Assembly: GCA_944472135.2 (NCBI GenBank)
Contig: OX235268.1
Coordinates: forward strand, 13,460,589 to 13,524,588
DNA: 64,000 nucleotides
Reading direction: 5' to 3'
Origin: Trichobilharzia regenti
Taxonomy: Eukaryota > Platyhelminthes > Trematoda > Strigeidida > Schistosomatidae
A program made the translations under genes and the position numbers. Positions 1-12,039 of this stretch are shown here, piece by piece. How positions within the stretch are numbered: position 1 is the first letter of the stretch; every line of letters begins with the position of its first letter. The notes below the pieces were generated by a model. That model was not told the DNA's origin, searched no databases, and was given only the letters and a program-made list of their open reading frames with translations.

Positions 1-821
1 GCTTGTGTGTACTAGTTTTCGACATTCATATATTAAGGGGTATACCATCTTCTAATCAGCGATATTACTGGTTTTATGTCACTCCATACTAAATGTTAAT
101 ATCGTGTCCCCCTTAAAAGATTTCATAACACATTCTTTTGACCCGAAAACACATGTACCACTTTGTCACCATCTTGATTTCTGAAATCCTTATACAAGTT
201 TCGGAATATGTGTAAAGGAATAATCCTTTGAACAATCCTACCTGATTGATCTATTGACAATATTCATGTTTATTTGGATATTTTAACTAGCTTTGTAATT
301 ATTGCACCCTTTTCCTCCTAGGCTATATATATGATTGTTCTGACGCTTGAATATCACTCAATGTCTTTGTTCCAGTTTAATCTTCAATATGTTGACGCTT
401 CTCTGTGTGGTTGTGTGGTGAGATACTGAAAATATGTTCGGTGTACAACATTGATTTTGTTTGATCCAGTCAAAGTCATTCTGAATTTCAACTTTCTGCT
501 AGAATTGTTTGGTGCGTAATACTCACTCAAAAAAGATTCGATCTCACTTCATTGGGATTATGGAATCGACAACCTTGGCGGCCCATTCGAATACTATTTT
601 GGTCTACCCTATGCCATGCACATTTCATGTCTATTTACTCATATTTTATTCAGTGTTTACGTATCAAATTATGCATTCTAATCGTATTATTCACTCACGG
701 GATTTTATAAAATGTTTAAAACCCAAAAGCTTTTATATTTTTTAATAAACCCAGAAAAAGCACCATGTTATTTGGCAACGTGCTTTAAAATGTTGACCCA
801 TACACCGCACCACTGTTCTGG

Positions 822-1790
822 TTATCATTAGTACCAAATGCTGGTCCCTATTGAACAAAAGTCTGGAATTTCAGTCCCTTTTATCGTTAGAAATTTATCA
901 CAATACTGGTATTGTCACTCTGCAAGAAATCTGGCTCCATGACTTATGTGATGACAATATAGTTTCTTTAGTTGATATCAATGTATTCCGACAAGACTGT
1001 GTTCGTTTCAAGAAAAAATGAGGCGGAAGTGTTGCGACTTTTATTCACTCTAAATGGTCCATTTCTAAAAAAGTTTGTTTTAAATTCTCGAATGACTACA
1101 TCGATTGTATCACTGTGAGATGTCGCCCGAAACACTTCTCAAAGTGCAAATTCATTTATATTTAAACTGTTTATGTCTCCCGTGGTTCTGTCGGATCTAT
1201 TTATGTTCGCAGATAAATTCACTGCTTTCTCTGGACCTTGCTTCAAAACTATTTATTAATAGTGACTGGTGATTTTAATTCATGTGACTGCTCCTTCCTA
1301 TATCACTTGCTCATGACCATATTGTTAACTTTGCTGCTCGTCTTGGATCTAGTATTCATTAATGATGTTGGTATATACGAAGCTCGCAAGCGCGTTCCTT
1401 TACTTAACTCCGACTACTGCATCATACATGTGTTGCCAAAAATATATTCCAAATCTCACAAAGATGTCTTCTCTCACCTCTACAATAAATTTCAACGGAG
1501 ATGCTACCCATAAGACAATTTACGCAAGCTCAGATGAATGCTGAAAGACACTAAGTGGGACTTATTTACAAAACAAACATCAGATGGCGCAATCACATAC
1601 ACTACTGATTATCTTAAATTCTGTTTTGAAATACGTTGTCCTAAAGAAACACTATTAATTCGAGTGCCCGTTTCTCTTCTACACATCTCAAAAAGTTACG
1701 TAGAGATAAACAACTGTTGTTCAAAACAAGTGATAAGTCGGGTGAAGAAAAGTTAAATACTCTGATAAAATTCGAAATGCAAAGACTAAA
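822..1790 (+). pseudogene. CR1-like retrotransposon, endonuclease part (copy A)
   Basis: Decayed endonuclease/exonuclease/phosphatase (EEP) domain of a CR1-like non-LTR element. It is readable only by changing frame. Visible pieces are a SLLNKS-like start, TLQEIWLHD near 930, TGDFN near 1,265 and LDLVFINDVGI followed by PLLNSDYCII at 1,340-1,430. These match the usual order of EEP motifs (QE, GDFN, SDH-type end). A TGA near 1,018 and further breaks remove function. The reading stops where PLE sequence begins at 1,791 and the element resumes with its RT half after 8,308. The 820 bases upstream are probably its 5' part, but I see no clear coding there. Confidence 0.75.
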
Positions 1791-2472
1791 TATCCTAGAA
1801 CACTTGATCGAATCCGGACACCAAGTAAACCCACAAAACAACTTCTCAGTTATCTACACAATACGTGGGAATCTTGCCAAAAGAGTACGAATTAAACTTC
1901 TTCAAACTGCAGAAGCAATGGCAATTCACATATTGAATCCTGAACTCTGCATACAAAAGAAGTTTGTTCAGTCACTAAATCTACAATGGTCCTGATCTAT
2001 CTTAACACCAAATACATAATTTTGTCTTACCTCTTTCTTCTTTGTTTGTCTATTTCTTAATTGCATTATTTTCTACCCCTACCCTCTATTGAATCTCTAC
2101 GCTCATGACGACTGTTGCTAACTCGATTTTCGTTTATTTTTAAGTGAATTCTACTCAGCTTATTAACTTAACTCTCATTCATTTTCAAGTGAATTCTACT
2201 CAGATTATTAACTTGACTCTCATTCATTTTTTCATTGAACCCTATCAATTAGATTACGTCATCCAACCTACTTTTGTAACTTTATTTTAGTTTCTAACCG
2301 ATTAACGCCTTCAAAATTACGTAATTTGTTTGTCAAAAAACTAACAATTGCATGAACACATCTTTGGAAATATTCCTTTTGTTGCCAAGACAAAGTACTA
2401 TAAATTTGCGATTTGTACAGCTTGAGAATGAAATCACCGACAAGAGTAACTCTTTGCTGAACACCTTTTCTT
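1791..2472 (+). repeat. PLE-1 left pseudo-LTR (copy A)
   Basis: A 682-bp partial PLE copy upstream of the first full unit. It starts inside the GIY-YIG coding region (equivalent to residue 742 of the 809-residue protein) and includes the ORF end, the 3' UTR and a short leader. The same block recurs at 4,710-5,390 and 7,628-8,308. This partial-tandem layout is the pseudo-LTR structure known for Penelope-like elements. It contains a 45-bp direct repeat in two copies (from 2,144 and 2,189). Confidence 0.85.
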
Positions 2473-2484
2473 TTCTATGACTGA

Positions 2485-4914
2485 GTGAGAATTTTCAAGC
2501 TACTGAAACGTTGCAAGGACCCAGTGACGGTGAAGGAGCTGCACCGTTTCCTGCGTTACTCCGTCAAGCTTGTAGTAGCGAAGGCAGAGATTCAGTTTTT
2601 GAGAGAATGTTTAGATCGACACGAATATCCAAAGATGTACTGGAAGTCCCTCAGACGAAACCACATCCATCCGAATACCAGAACGCTCAGGCGACACACA
2701 CTAAACAACATTGACTCCATCTAATCACGTATCCCTGAACTAGAACGAAATGTTGACTTACGAGCTCACGCAGTCCATGATTTAGACCAAGAACTACGCC
2801 AATCGTTCGAAGAATATGTCGAAGAAGTTGCACAGAAACAATGTGAGAATGCCAAGTCAAAACTTATTAAAAGCCTGAAGCCGACGAGTGACCCTGAACG
2901 TCCATTTCCAATTAATCCAGAAAAATACGTATTTAACCTGTAAAACATTGAGCTGTCAGAACTTCAACTAGAAGCACTGTCCCTCGGTCCAAAGTTCTGC
3001 ACAAAACCATCAAAAATCCAAAAACTTCAATCCCAAGTCCAGTTCGAAAACCTGATAAACCAAACATATGATCTATCACCAACTTCCGAAGAGAACCTGC
3101 AACAGTTCAGGTCGGTAGTACTCGACAGTTGCCATAAATTGATGAATACCAAACCAAATGGAAAGTCAATACTGACCAAAAAACACTATAAAGAGCTCAA
3201 GGAATTAATAAACAACAAAGAGATTATTCTGTTACGACCGGATAAAGGTGGGAGAATCGTAGTCATGAATCGTGAAGACTACGTAAGTAAAATGCTGACC
3301 ATCCTATCCGACGAATCTAAATTCATAAAACCAGCAAAGGAAAAGAACATGACGGAACAAACTGAACAAAAACTAACGAACCTTCTTCGAAAACTAAAGA
3401 CTGAATCATTCATCGATCTCGAAACCTTCGAATAGTTGAAACCGTTGGGCTCAAATATACCCCGGCTATATGGACTACCAAAAGTGCACAAGAAAAACGT
3501 ACCTCTTCGACCCATTCTCGATATGACTAATTCACCTTATCACAGTACCGCACAATGGCTAGTAAACATACTAGAACCAGTCAGAAAGCAAATCTCCCGC
3601 CACTCACTTCGAGACTCCTTTGATTTTGTCAATTCCATTGAAAACGTCAGCGTTTCCAATCAAACCATGTTCTCACTAGATGTGGTATCACTGTTTACCA
3701 ACGTCCCACTAACCGAAACAATATGCTATATATGTGAATATATTGATTCAAAGGAGATGAACATTGGTATACCCACTGACTATCTGAAGGAACTCCTATT
3801 AAGATGTACTCTAAACGTCCAATTCACTTTCAATAATGAAATATATAGACAAAACGATGGTATAGCTATGGGCTCACCACTCGCCCCACTGCTTGCAGAT
3901 AATTTCATGTCAAAACTAGAAAATACACACCTAAAGAAGATAATAGATAACTTCGGATTCTACAAGAGATACGTGGACGATACTTTTATTATCGCCAATA
4001 ATGAGGAAAATTTGGAGAACATATTGGACTTCTTCAACAGTTGCCATTCAGCAATCCAGTTCACACTAGAGAAGGAGTCCAACGCAACAATATCTTTTCT
4101 GGACGTGCAACTAGCAAGACGCGAACAAGATGGGACACTCAAAAGATCCATTCACAGAAAACCGACATGGAATGGACAACTCATCAGCTTTCACAGTTGG
4201 GTGCCTATATATACAAAACGAAATCTGATCCGCTCACTGACTCACAGAATCCACAACATTTGCAGTCCGGAAACTATAGAAGAAGAGCTGAAGACCCTGA
4301 AAAGAATCCTTCTTGAAAATGGTTACCCGGAACGTTTCATCACAAGAGCTATGAAGCCCAAAACACAAAAGCCATCCATGCTTACTGCTCCCAAGAAACT
4401 TCTCTATTTGAATCTACAATTCAACGGAGATTCTTCAGCAGAAATACTGAGAAACCGCCTGTGCCGTTCACTGAAAAAAACCTTCTTCGCAGGGGAACTC
4501 AGACTAACTTTCTCTACGAAACCAATGATTCGCACGAACGTGAAGGATAAGCTTCCACTGGGGGACTCATCAATGTGCATCTACCAATTCAACTGCTCAT
4601 GTGGAGCTAGGTATGTCGGTTGTACCCAGCGTTTGCTATCCAAACGAATCAGCGAACACTTACCTTCATTGTTTTATAAAGGAGAAAGCAGATCTCCCCA
4701 CCACAGCTCTATCCTAGAACACTTGATCGAATCCGGACACCAAGTAAACCCACAAAACAACTTCTCAGTTATCTACACAATACGTGGGAATCTTGCCAAA
4801 AGAGTACGAATTAAACTTCTTCAAACTGCAGAAGCAATGGCAATTCACATATTGAATCCTGAACTCTGCATACAAAAGAAGTTTGTTCAGTCACTAAATC
4901 TACAATGGTCCTGA
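2485..4914 (+). pseudogene. Penelope-like element ORF, unit A1 (inactivated)
   Basis: PLE polyprotein (reverse transcriptase plus GIY-YIG endonuclease) collinear with the intact ORF at 57,980-60,409. Inactivating changes are: start ATG replaced by GTG, TAA at 2,722, TAA at 2,941 and TAG at 3,433. The longest open stretch is the last 492 codons, which still read FSLDVVSLF, IAMGSPL, YVDDTFI and the GIY-YIG region. Against the intact copy, motif B reads SPLAPLLADN instead of SPLGPLLADI. DKGG is kept, but the following GG-I is R-I. All three stops recur in unit A2, so the unit was dead before the tandem duplication. Confidence 0.92.
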
Positions 4915-5390
4915 TCTATCTTAACACCAAATACATAATTTTGTCTTACCTCTTTCTTCTTTGTTTGTCTATTTCTTAATTGCATTATTTTCTACCCCTA
5001 CCCTCTATTGAATCTCTACGCTCATGACGACTGTTGCTAACTCGATTTTCGTTTATTTTTAAGTGAATTCTACTCAGCTTATTAACTTAACTCTCATTCA
5101 TTTTCAAGTGAATTCTACTCAGATTATTAACTTGACTCTCATTCATTTTTTCATTGAACCCTATCAATTAGATTACGTCATCCAACCTACTTTTGTAACT
5201 TTATTTTAGTTTCTAACCGATTAACGCCTTCAAAATTACGTAATTTGTTTGTCAAAAACTAACAATTGCATGAACACATCTTTGGAAATATTCCTTTTGT
5301 TGCCAAGACAAAGTACTATAAATTTGCGATTTGTACAGCTTGAGAATGAAATCACCGACAAGAGTAACTCTTTGCTGAACACCTTTTCTT
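4710..5390 (+). repeat. PLE-1 internal pseudo-LTR (shared by units A1 and A2)
   Basis: Second of three pseudo-LTR copies in block A. It is the end of unit A1 and the leader of unit A2. It is 681 bp, one base shorter than the first copy because an A-run near 2,335 differs by one base. The unit period is 2,918-2,919 bp. Confidence 0.85.
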
Positions 5391-5402
5391 TTCTATGACT
5401 GA

Positions 5403-7832
5403 GTGAGAATTTTCAAGCTACTGAAACGTTGCAAGGACCCAGTGACGGTGAAGGAGCTGCACCGTTTCCTGCGTTACTCCGTCAAGCTTGTAGTAGCGAA
5501 GGCAGAGATTCAGTTTTTGAGAGAATGTTTAGATCGACACGAATATCCAAAGATGTACTGGAAGTCCCTCAGACGAAACCACATCCATCCGAATACCAGA
5601 ACGCTCAGGCGACACACACTAAACAACATTGACTCCATCTAATCACGTATCCCTGAACTAGAACGAAATGTTGACTTACGAGCTCACGCAGTCCATGATT
5701 TAGACCAAGAACTACGCCAATCGTTCGAAGAATATGTCGAAGAAGTTGCACAGAAACAATGTGAGAATGCCAAGTCAAAACTTATTAAAAGCCTGAAGCC
5801 GACGAGTGACCCTGAACGTCCATTTCCAATTAATCCAGAAAAATACGTATTTAACCTGTAAAACATTGAGCTGTCAGAACTTCAACTAGAAGCACTGTCC
5901 CTCGGTCCAAAGTTCTGCACAAAACCATCAAAAATCCAAAAACTTCAATCCCAAGTCCAGTTCGAAAACCTGATAAACCAAACATATGATCTATCACCAA
6001 CTTCCGAAGAGAACCTGCAACAGTTCAGGTCGGTAGTACTCGACAGTTGCCATAAATTGATGAATACCAAACCAAATGGAAAGTCAATACTGACCAAAAA
6101 ACACTATAAAGAGCTCAAGGAATTAATAAACAACAAAGAGATTATTCTGTTACGACGGGATAAAGGTGGGAGAATCGTAGTCATGAATCGTGAAGACTAC
6201 GTAAGTAAAATGCTGACCATCCTATCCGACGAATCTAAATTCATAAAACCAGCAAAGGAAAAGAACATGACGGAACAAACTGAACAAAAACTAACGAACC
6301 TTCTTCGAAAACTAAAGACTGAATCATTCATCGATCTCGAAACCTTCGAATAGTTGAAACCGTTGGGCTCAAATATACCCCGGCTATATGGACTACCAAA
6401 AGTGCACAAGAAAAACGTACCTCTTCGACCCATTCTCGATATGACTAATTCACCTTATCACAGTACCGCACAATGGCTAGTAAACATACTAGAACCAGTC
6501 AGAAAGCAAATCTCCCGCCACTCACTTCGAGACTCCTTTGATTTTGTCAATTCCATTGAAAACGTCAGCGTTTCCAATCAAACCATGTTCTCACTAGATG
6601 TGGTATCACTGTTTACCAACGTCCCACTAACCGAAACAAAAAAAAAAATATGTGAATATATTGATTCAAAGGAGATGAACATTGGTATACCCACTGACTA
6701 TCTGAAGGAACTCCTATTAAGATGTACTCTAAACGTCCAATTCACTTTCAATAATGAAATATATAGACAAAACGATGGTATAGCTATGGGCTCACCACTC
6801 GCCCCACTGCTTGCAGATAATTTCATGTCAAAACTAGAAAATACACACCTAAAGAAGATAATAGATAACTTCGGATTCTACAAGAGATACGTGGACGATA
6901 CTTTTATTATCGCCAATAATGAGGAAAATTTGGAGAACATATTGGACTTCTTCAACAGTTGCCATTCAGCAATCCAGTTCACACTAGAGAAGGAGTCCAA
7001 CGCAACAATATCTTTTCTGGACGTGCAACTAGCAAGACGCGAACAAGATGGGACACTCAAAAGATCCATTCACAGAAAACCGACATGGAATGGACAACTC
7101 ATCAGCTTTCACAGTTGGGTGCCTATATATACAAAACGAAATCTGATCCGCTCACTGACTCACAGAATCCACAACATTTGCAGTCCGGAAACTATAGAAG
7201 AAGAGCTGAAGACCCTGAAAAGAATCCTTCTTGAAAACGGTTACCCGGAACGTTTCATCACAAGAGCTATGAAGCCCAAAACACAAAAGCCATCCATGCT
7301 TACTGCTCCCAAGAAACTTCTCTATTTGAATCTACAATTCAACGGAGATTCTTCAGCGGAAATACTGAGAAACCGCCTGTGCCGTTCACTGAAAAAAACC
7401 TTCTTCGCAGGGGAACTCAGACTAACTTTCTCTACGAAACCAATGATTCGCACGAACGTGAAGGATAAGCTTCCACTGGGGGACTCATCAATGTGCATCT
7501 ACCAATTCAACTGCTCATGTGGAGCTAGGTATGTCGGTTGTACCCAGCGTTTGCTATCCAAACGAATCAGCGAACACTTACCTTCATGGTTTTATAAAGG
7601 AGAAAGCAGATCTCCCCACCACAGCTCTATCCTAGAACACTTGATCGAATCCGGACACCAAGTAAACCCACAAAACAACTTCTCAGTTATCTACACAATA
7701 CGTGGGAATCTTGCCAAAAGAGTACGAATTAAACTTCTTCAAACTGCAGAAGCAATGGCAATTCACATATTGAATCCTGAACTCTGCATACAAAAGAAGT
7801 TTGTTCAGTCACTAAATCTACAATGGTCCTGA
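5403..7832 (+). pseudogene. Penelope-like element ORF, unit A2 (inactivated)
   Basis: Second tandem PLE unit, nearly identical to A1. It has the same GTG in place of the start ATG and the same stops (TAA 5,640, TAA 5,859, TAG 6,351). Differences from A1 include R for P just before DKGG, W restored in the LPSWFYK segment, and an 11-base run of A near 6,638-6,648. That run replaces six bases and changes the coding from ICYI to KKKI without a frameshift. RT motifs FSLDVVSLF, IAMGSPL and YVDDTFI and the GIY-YIG tail are readable in the terminal 492 codons. Confidence 0.92.
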
Positions 7833-8308
7833 TCTATCTTAACACCAAATACATAATTTTGTCTTACCTCTTTCTTCTTTGTTTGTCTATTTCTTAATTG
7901 CATTATTTTCTACCCCTACCCTCTATTAAATCTCTACGCTCATGACGACTGTTGCTAACTCGATTTTCGTTTATTTTTAAGTGAATTCTACTCAGCTTAT
8001 TAACTTAACTCTCATTCATTTTCAAGTGAATTCTACTCAGATTATTAACTTGACTCTCATTCATTTTTTCATTGAACCCTATCAATTAGATTACGTCATC
8101 CAACCTACTTTTGTAACTTTATTTTAGTTTCTAACCGATTAACGCCTTCAAAATTACGTAATTTGTTTGTCAAAAACTAACAATTGCATGAACACATCTT
8201 TGGAAATATTCCTTTTGTTGCCAAGACAAAGTACTATAAATTTGCGATTTGTACAGCTTGAGAATGAAGTCGCCGACAAGAGTAACTCTTTGCTGAACAC
8301 CTTTTCTT
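7628..8308 (+). repeat. PLE-1 right pseudo-LTR (copy A)
   Basis: Third pseudo-LTR in block A, 681 bp. It ends at the point where CR1-like sequence resumes. It holds both 45-bp subrepeats (from 7,981 and 8,026) and the short hairpin near 8,270-8,300. Confidence 0.85.
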
Positions 8309-9720
8309 ATCTTATATAACCAATGATTCTTTTCATTTAAAGCCCGTTCCATTTTGTGGAAACTTTTCAAAGTAATTACCAGTGGTAAGTGATTTGCTGC
8401 TGTTCCATCTCTTTATGTTGATACTCTAAATAAGTTATTCATACGCTCTTCTGTCGATATCCTTCCTAATGTTACAAATCATATAGACAACAATTATAAT
8501 GGTTTGAATACCCTTGATGTGCTTAAATGTCTCCGGTCTCTGAAGCCTACCTCTACCTCTTGCATGGAAAGACATTAAAATTATCCCCATACCAAAACCA
8601 TCTTCTGGTAATGATATTAAATTTAGGCCTATTGTAATTACTTCGCCTTTTTTGAAATTGACTAGACTGCACATCTGCTTTTGACTCTGTACCTAGTGGC
8701 CTCTTATTCAATAAGCTTCCGTTGAACCAAACAGGATCTTGGGCTAAGAGTTGGTTGCATTCTTATTTTTCTAATAGAATGCAGTATACTGTATATAATG
8801 GCTGCCTCGTTTACAAGAGCCGGTGTTCCTCAAGGTGCCGTCCTCTCTCGTTTTCTTTTTTCTTTCTTTCTACATGACTTGCCTCAATTAAGCGGAACTA
8901 ACTTTGTCAAATATGCGGATGATCTGACTATATCACTGCCTACCACTTTCAAGTCTGACTGCTCCAAACTTAATAGATTTCCGTAGAACATCAGCAAGTA
9001 GTCTAAGTCGAATGGTCTTATTTTTAATACTTCCAAATGTAAGACAGTTAACTTTACTTTCAAGCATCGACGTGACGTACATGAGCTAGTTAGCTCCCAT
9101 GATGCTTCTAGCATAGATGGCACTGTAATTGAAACCAAGTCAAGCATTAAATACCTTGAATCAGTTCTTTTCTCTGACCTCTTTCATGGTCATCACACAT
9201 CTTACCAATCTCTAAGAAAGTGTTTCGTCTTACCTTCCACATTAAAAATTAAAGGCAATCAGGTATCAACCAACCTTTACTTCTGAAGTTTGTAAACTCC
9301 TGTGTTTTACCTGTTGTACTCGATTGCTCTCCATTAATCTTTCCTAAGCTTCTCAAAAAATACTGTATCATACTACGAAGAGTATTAAATGCTGTGAGCA
9401 GGGCTTGTGGTGTGCCACTGTGTGAGCTCGCCAATATTATATTCGAGACACATATAAAATCCTGTACAAAATGGGCAAAGGCCGTACTCTCAGACTGCCT
9501 GCACCTCCCTTATTCACAGCTATCCCCTTGCATCTCGTCAGGTAGGACGAGAAGTCAATATAAGAAGTTATATGCTCACACCACCGTATACAGAAATTCT
9601 ACAATACCCTATTTAGCCTGTACGTTATATGATAAAGACACTGTTAGGCATGAAAGAAATAAGTTACTATGTAGTTAGCAAAGTGAATCGACCATTTCAT
9701 CGTTCATCTTTCTGTAATTT
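8309..9720 (+). pseudogene. CR1-like retrotransposon, RT and C-terminal part (copy A)
   Basis: Downstream half of the CR1-like element interrupted by PLE-1. Visible are a lead-in (VDILPNVTNH), the IPIPKPSSGNDIKFRPI segment near 8,590, GVPQGAVLS near 8,825 (RT motif B), KYADDLTI near 8,910 (RT motif C) and a C-terminal stretch to about 9,720. It is split over several frames. It lacks about 107 bp relative to copy B near 8,549 and, like copy B, has lost the region between the FRPI motif and the FDSV motif. It cannot encode an RT. Confidence 0.8.
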
Positions 9721-10330
9721 GGTGATGTCACCCTTTCTATCGTTTAATTACAACTTAGCGATTTTATTTTAGTTGTTATTACTATTATGACTACAATTTT
9801 ATACTTTATACATATTTTTATCCTTATCGCATATTGTAATTGCTATATAGCTGGTATAACAAAGTTTTGTTATTATTACTGTTTAATGTTTATTTTTTGT
9901 CGTTTTGAGTAAATCAGTTGCAATATTGTACTGAATGCTGAAAATTCTTTGCTGTATCATTAGTACTGTTGTGGTGAGAGCAGGCTGCTAGCCGATTGGT
10001 TGGCACTAATCTACGTTAAGGTCTAGGTCACTAATATGGGCCGTGAACAAGGCTGAGTCAACAACCAATCACAGCGAAGTTAACGTGGCAAAATATGATT
10101 CGCAGATAGAGAACTCTGTTTGTCAAGGAATCCCGAAACAACCAATCAGAAGCCTGCGTTTGTCTACCTAAACAACCAATCAGATGACTGCGCTTGTCTA
10201 TAATAATGTTGTCTGAAATATGTATAAATACGTGTTGATTTTCATAATAAAACGATCTGTTGCCTGGCCCTTGTCTTCTGTTGTTACACTGTTATTGGAA
10301 TAAAGCAAAAATTATTATTATTATTATTGT
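9721..10330 (+). repeat. CR1-like 3' UTR and ATT-rich tail, split by a solo LTR
   Basis: The 3' UTR ends with a GGAATAAAGC-type polyadenylation context and then an ATT-repeat tail at 10,308-10,328. The tail is interrupted by the LTR at 9,970-10,288. Similar ends occur near 11,930-12,000, 30,870-30,930 and 62,580-62,650, so this is a recurrent CR1-like 3' terminus. Confidence 0.7.
9970..10288 (+). mobile_element. Solo LTR, 319 bp, 4-bp TSD
   Basis: The sequence begins TGTGG and ends TTACA and is flanked by direct CTGT repeats (9,966-9,969 and 10,289-10,292). Block B has the uninterrupted site with one CTGT. Inside are repeated CCAATC boxes, a TATAAATA-like element near 10,223 and AATAAAA near 10,245, as expected for a promoter and poly(A)-signal LTR. 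A second copy lies at 18,079-18,416. The 4-bp TSD and TG...CA ends fit an LTR retrotransposon, but the family is not assigned. Confidence 0.88.
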
Positions 10331-10632
10331 TCCTGGACAGACTCTGTCTTTTAATAATGCTAACCAAATATCTCATTAACTTATAATTCTTCTCTCTATC
10401 CTTCCTATTTCTTTTCCACCTAATTAATATCACACCTTTTACAATTATTTTATTTGTCATTCTTCGTACTTTAACTAAACATATCGTATTTCTTATTGGC
10501 TAAATAACTTCGCCCCTTCGATAGTGAAATTTCAACCAACTGATATACATATATGTCCTTTTCAAGTCAATTTTTGTCAACCGTTGATTAATCTTACTGC
10601 ATCCTCATTACCATTTATCATATTGAATTCCG

Positions 10633-11127
10633 AACAAAATATTTAGAGCGAACAATTGTTTTCAATAAATTCTTCTTCAGGCTCTACAATCATAAATCCA
10701 TTAATGTAAGCATACAATAGCCAGTAAAGGCGAATTAGAATCATATCAGAAAGTGTATTGTGGAACAAGTATAAGATGGGATGAAACAATAGTCATATAG
10801 TCATATAGTTTTTTAATATGCATGGTCAATAACAACATGGGACAGAATGAGATGAAATAATTTAATTTAATGATGTGTGTATATATATAAATATAGTCAA
10901 CAGAAAATACAGGTTTCAAGAGTGAGTGTAATCAGGGTGTGTTACATCCCATCGTATACTTGTTCCACAATACACTTTCTGATATGATTCTAATTCGCCT
11001 TTACTGGCTATTGTATGCTTACATTAATGGATTTATGATTGTAGAGCCTGAAGAAGAATTTATTGAAAACAATTGTTCTCTCTAAATAAATATTTTGTTC
11101 TGAATAAATTATGGGAATATTTAATTT
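10633..11127. mobile_element. Palindromic PLE 3'-end insertion with 13-bp TSD
   Basis: An insertion absent from block B (empty site near 62,940-62,955). It is flanked by a 13-bp direct repeat, ATATTGAATTCCG, at 10,620-10,632 and 11,128-11,140. It consists of two inverted arms (about 10,633-10,783 and 10,945-11,105) around a spacer of about 161 bp. Each arm matches the 3' end of the PLE relic at 27,590-27,690. Each arm carries a hammerhead-like string, CTGAAGA...GAAAAC (plus strand near 11,047-11,072, minus strand in the left arm). Confidence 0.85.
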
Positions 11128-11149
11128 ATATTGAATTCCGTATAAATTT

Positions 11150-11765
11150 ATGTATTTTGGGAAGGAAAATTGACACGTTAGATGATAGTTGTAAAAGCTA
11201 TCAGGTGAGAGTGGTCAGCATAAAGTAGGAAGCAATAAAGCGGATATAATGAAACCACGGTGAATAGTTTACGTTGAGATAACTAATATTAAGTGTTGGT
11301 TAATAAGAATTCGATTGGTTACAATTCTGATCAGGAGTTGGCATCTGTCAGAGAACCATTGGAAAACTAATATGTGAAATGAAACAGATGAAGGCTTATG
11401 CAGGGAAAAGAGGTAATATCACCAATAAGAGGTCCGAATAGGATAAATGGAAAATTTGATAGTAATGAAGAAAATAGTAGTAATATTATTACAGTAAATT
11501 ATAATGAACAAATTAAAAGAAAAACCGATAAGATGAACAGAACCTTTAGAGGGAAAAAGAATTTTGATGTAAGTTTGGCCATGCTAGGAAAACTCGTCCG
11601 GACGTCTTCTTTTTAAATAAAAAGTTCCAGTTTAGCCGATCTCATTGCAACAGCTTCAGCTGTATGTTGAAGGTATAGCTGAACTGTATGTGATAATGAA
11701 TTCGTGATTTTGTGGCGCATATCCCTGAAGGTTATGTTAGCTTCAATGAGATGTCTTGTATTCAA
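11150..11765 (-). pseudogene. PLE family 4 relic, C-terminus and 3' UTR (copy A)
   Basis: On the minus strand, 11,765-11,630 reads RHLIEANITF and then QHTAEAVAMRSAKLEL. This aligns with the PLE-1 tail (EHLIESGH, then QTAEAMAIHI...PELC). The 3' UTR that follows resembles 27,120-27,400 on the plus strand, so both are one PLE family. A SINE fragment is embedded near 11,305-11,365. The open stretch at 11,398-11,616 on the plus strand is antisense to this relic and is not a gene. Confidence 0.65.
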
Positions 11766-11779
11766 TAATTTTGATAGAA

Positions 11780-12000
11780 TCTACCTAAGCCGATGAATGT
11801 TCGCAAATCTTTAATCTTACTATCTCCTCTTTGGTGTACACTATATCGTAGTAACCACTCACCTGACACCTTTTACAACCCTGAACTGACTTGTCAACTT
11901 TCTTTCCCCACACTGATACACCTATTGTGACTGAATGCTGAAAATTCCTTACTATATCATTAGTACTGTTTTGGGAATAAAGCAAAAATTAATTATTATT
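11780..12000 (+). repeat. CR1-like 3' terminus fragment (copy A, second)
   Basis: This ends in CTGAATGCTGAAAATTCC and GGAATAAAGC followed by an ATT-rich tail, as at 9,940-10,330. The 11,800-11,890 part resembles 27,430-27,500. Confidence 0.55.
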
Positions 12001-12039
12001 CTACTTGATTCTTATAGCTGAATTTTAGTTAGTTAATCT

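Noticed and set aside
509..745. 78-codon open stretch upstream of the CR1 endonuclease (repeated at 56,055-56,240)
   Set aside because: No recognisable domain, low-complexity hydrophobic/histidine composition and a different start in the two copies. It lies in the element's probable 5' UTR.
11398..11616. 72-codon plus-strand open stretch
   Set aside because: It is antisense to the PLE family 4 3' UTR and is broken by a frameshift in block B.
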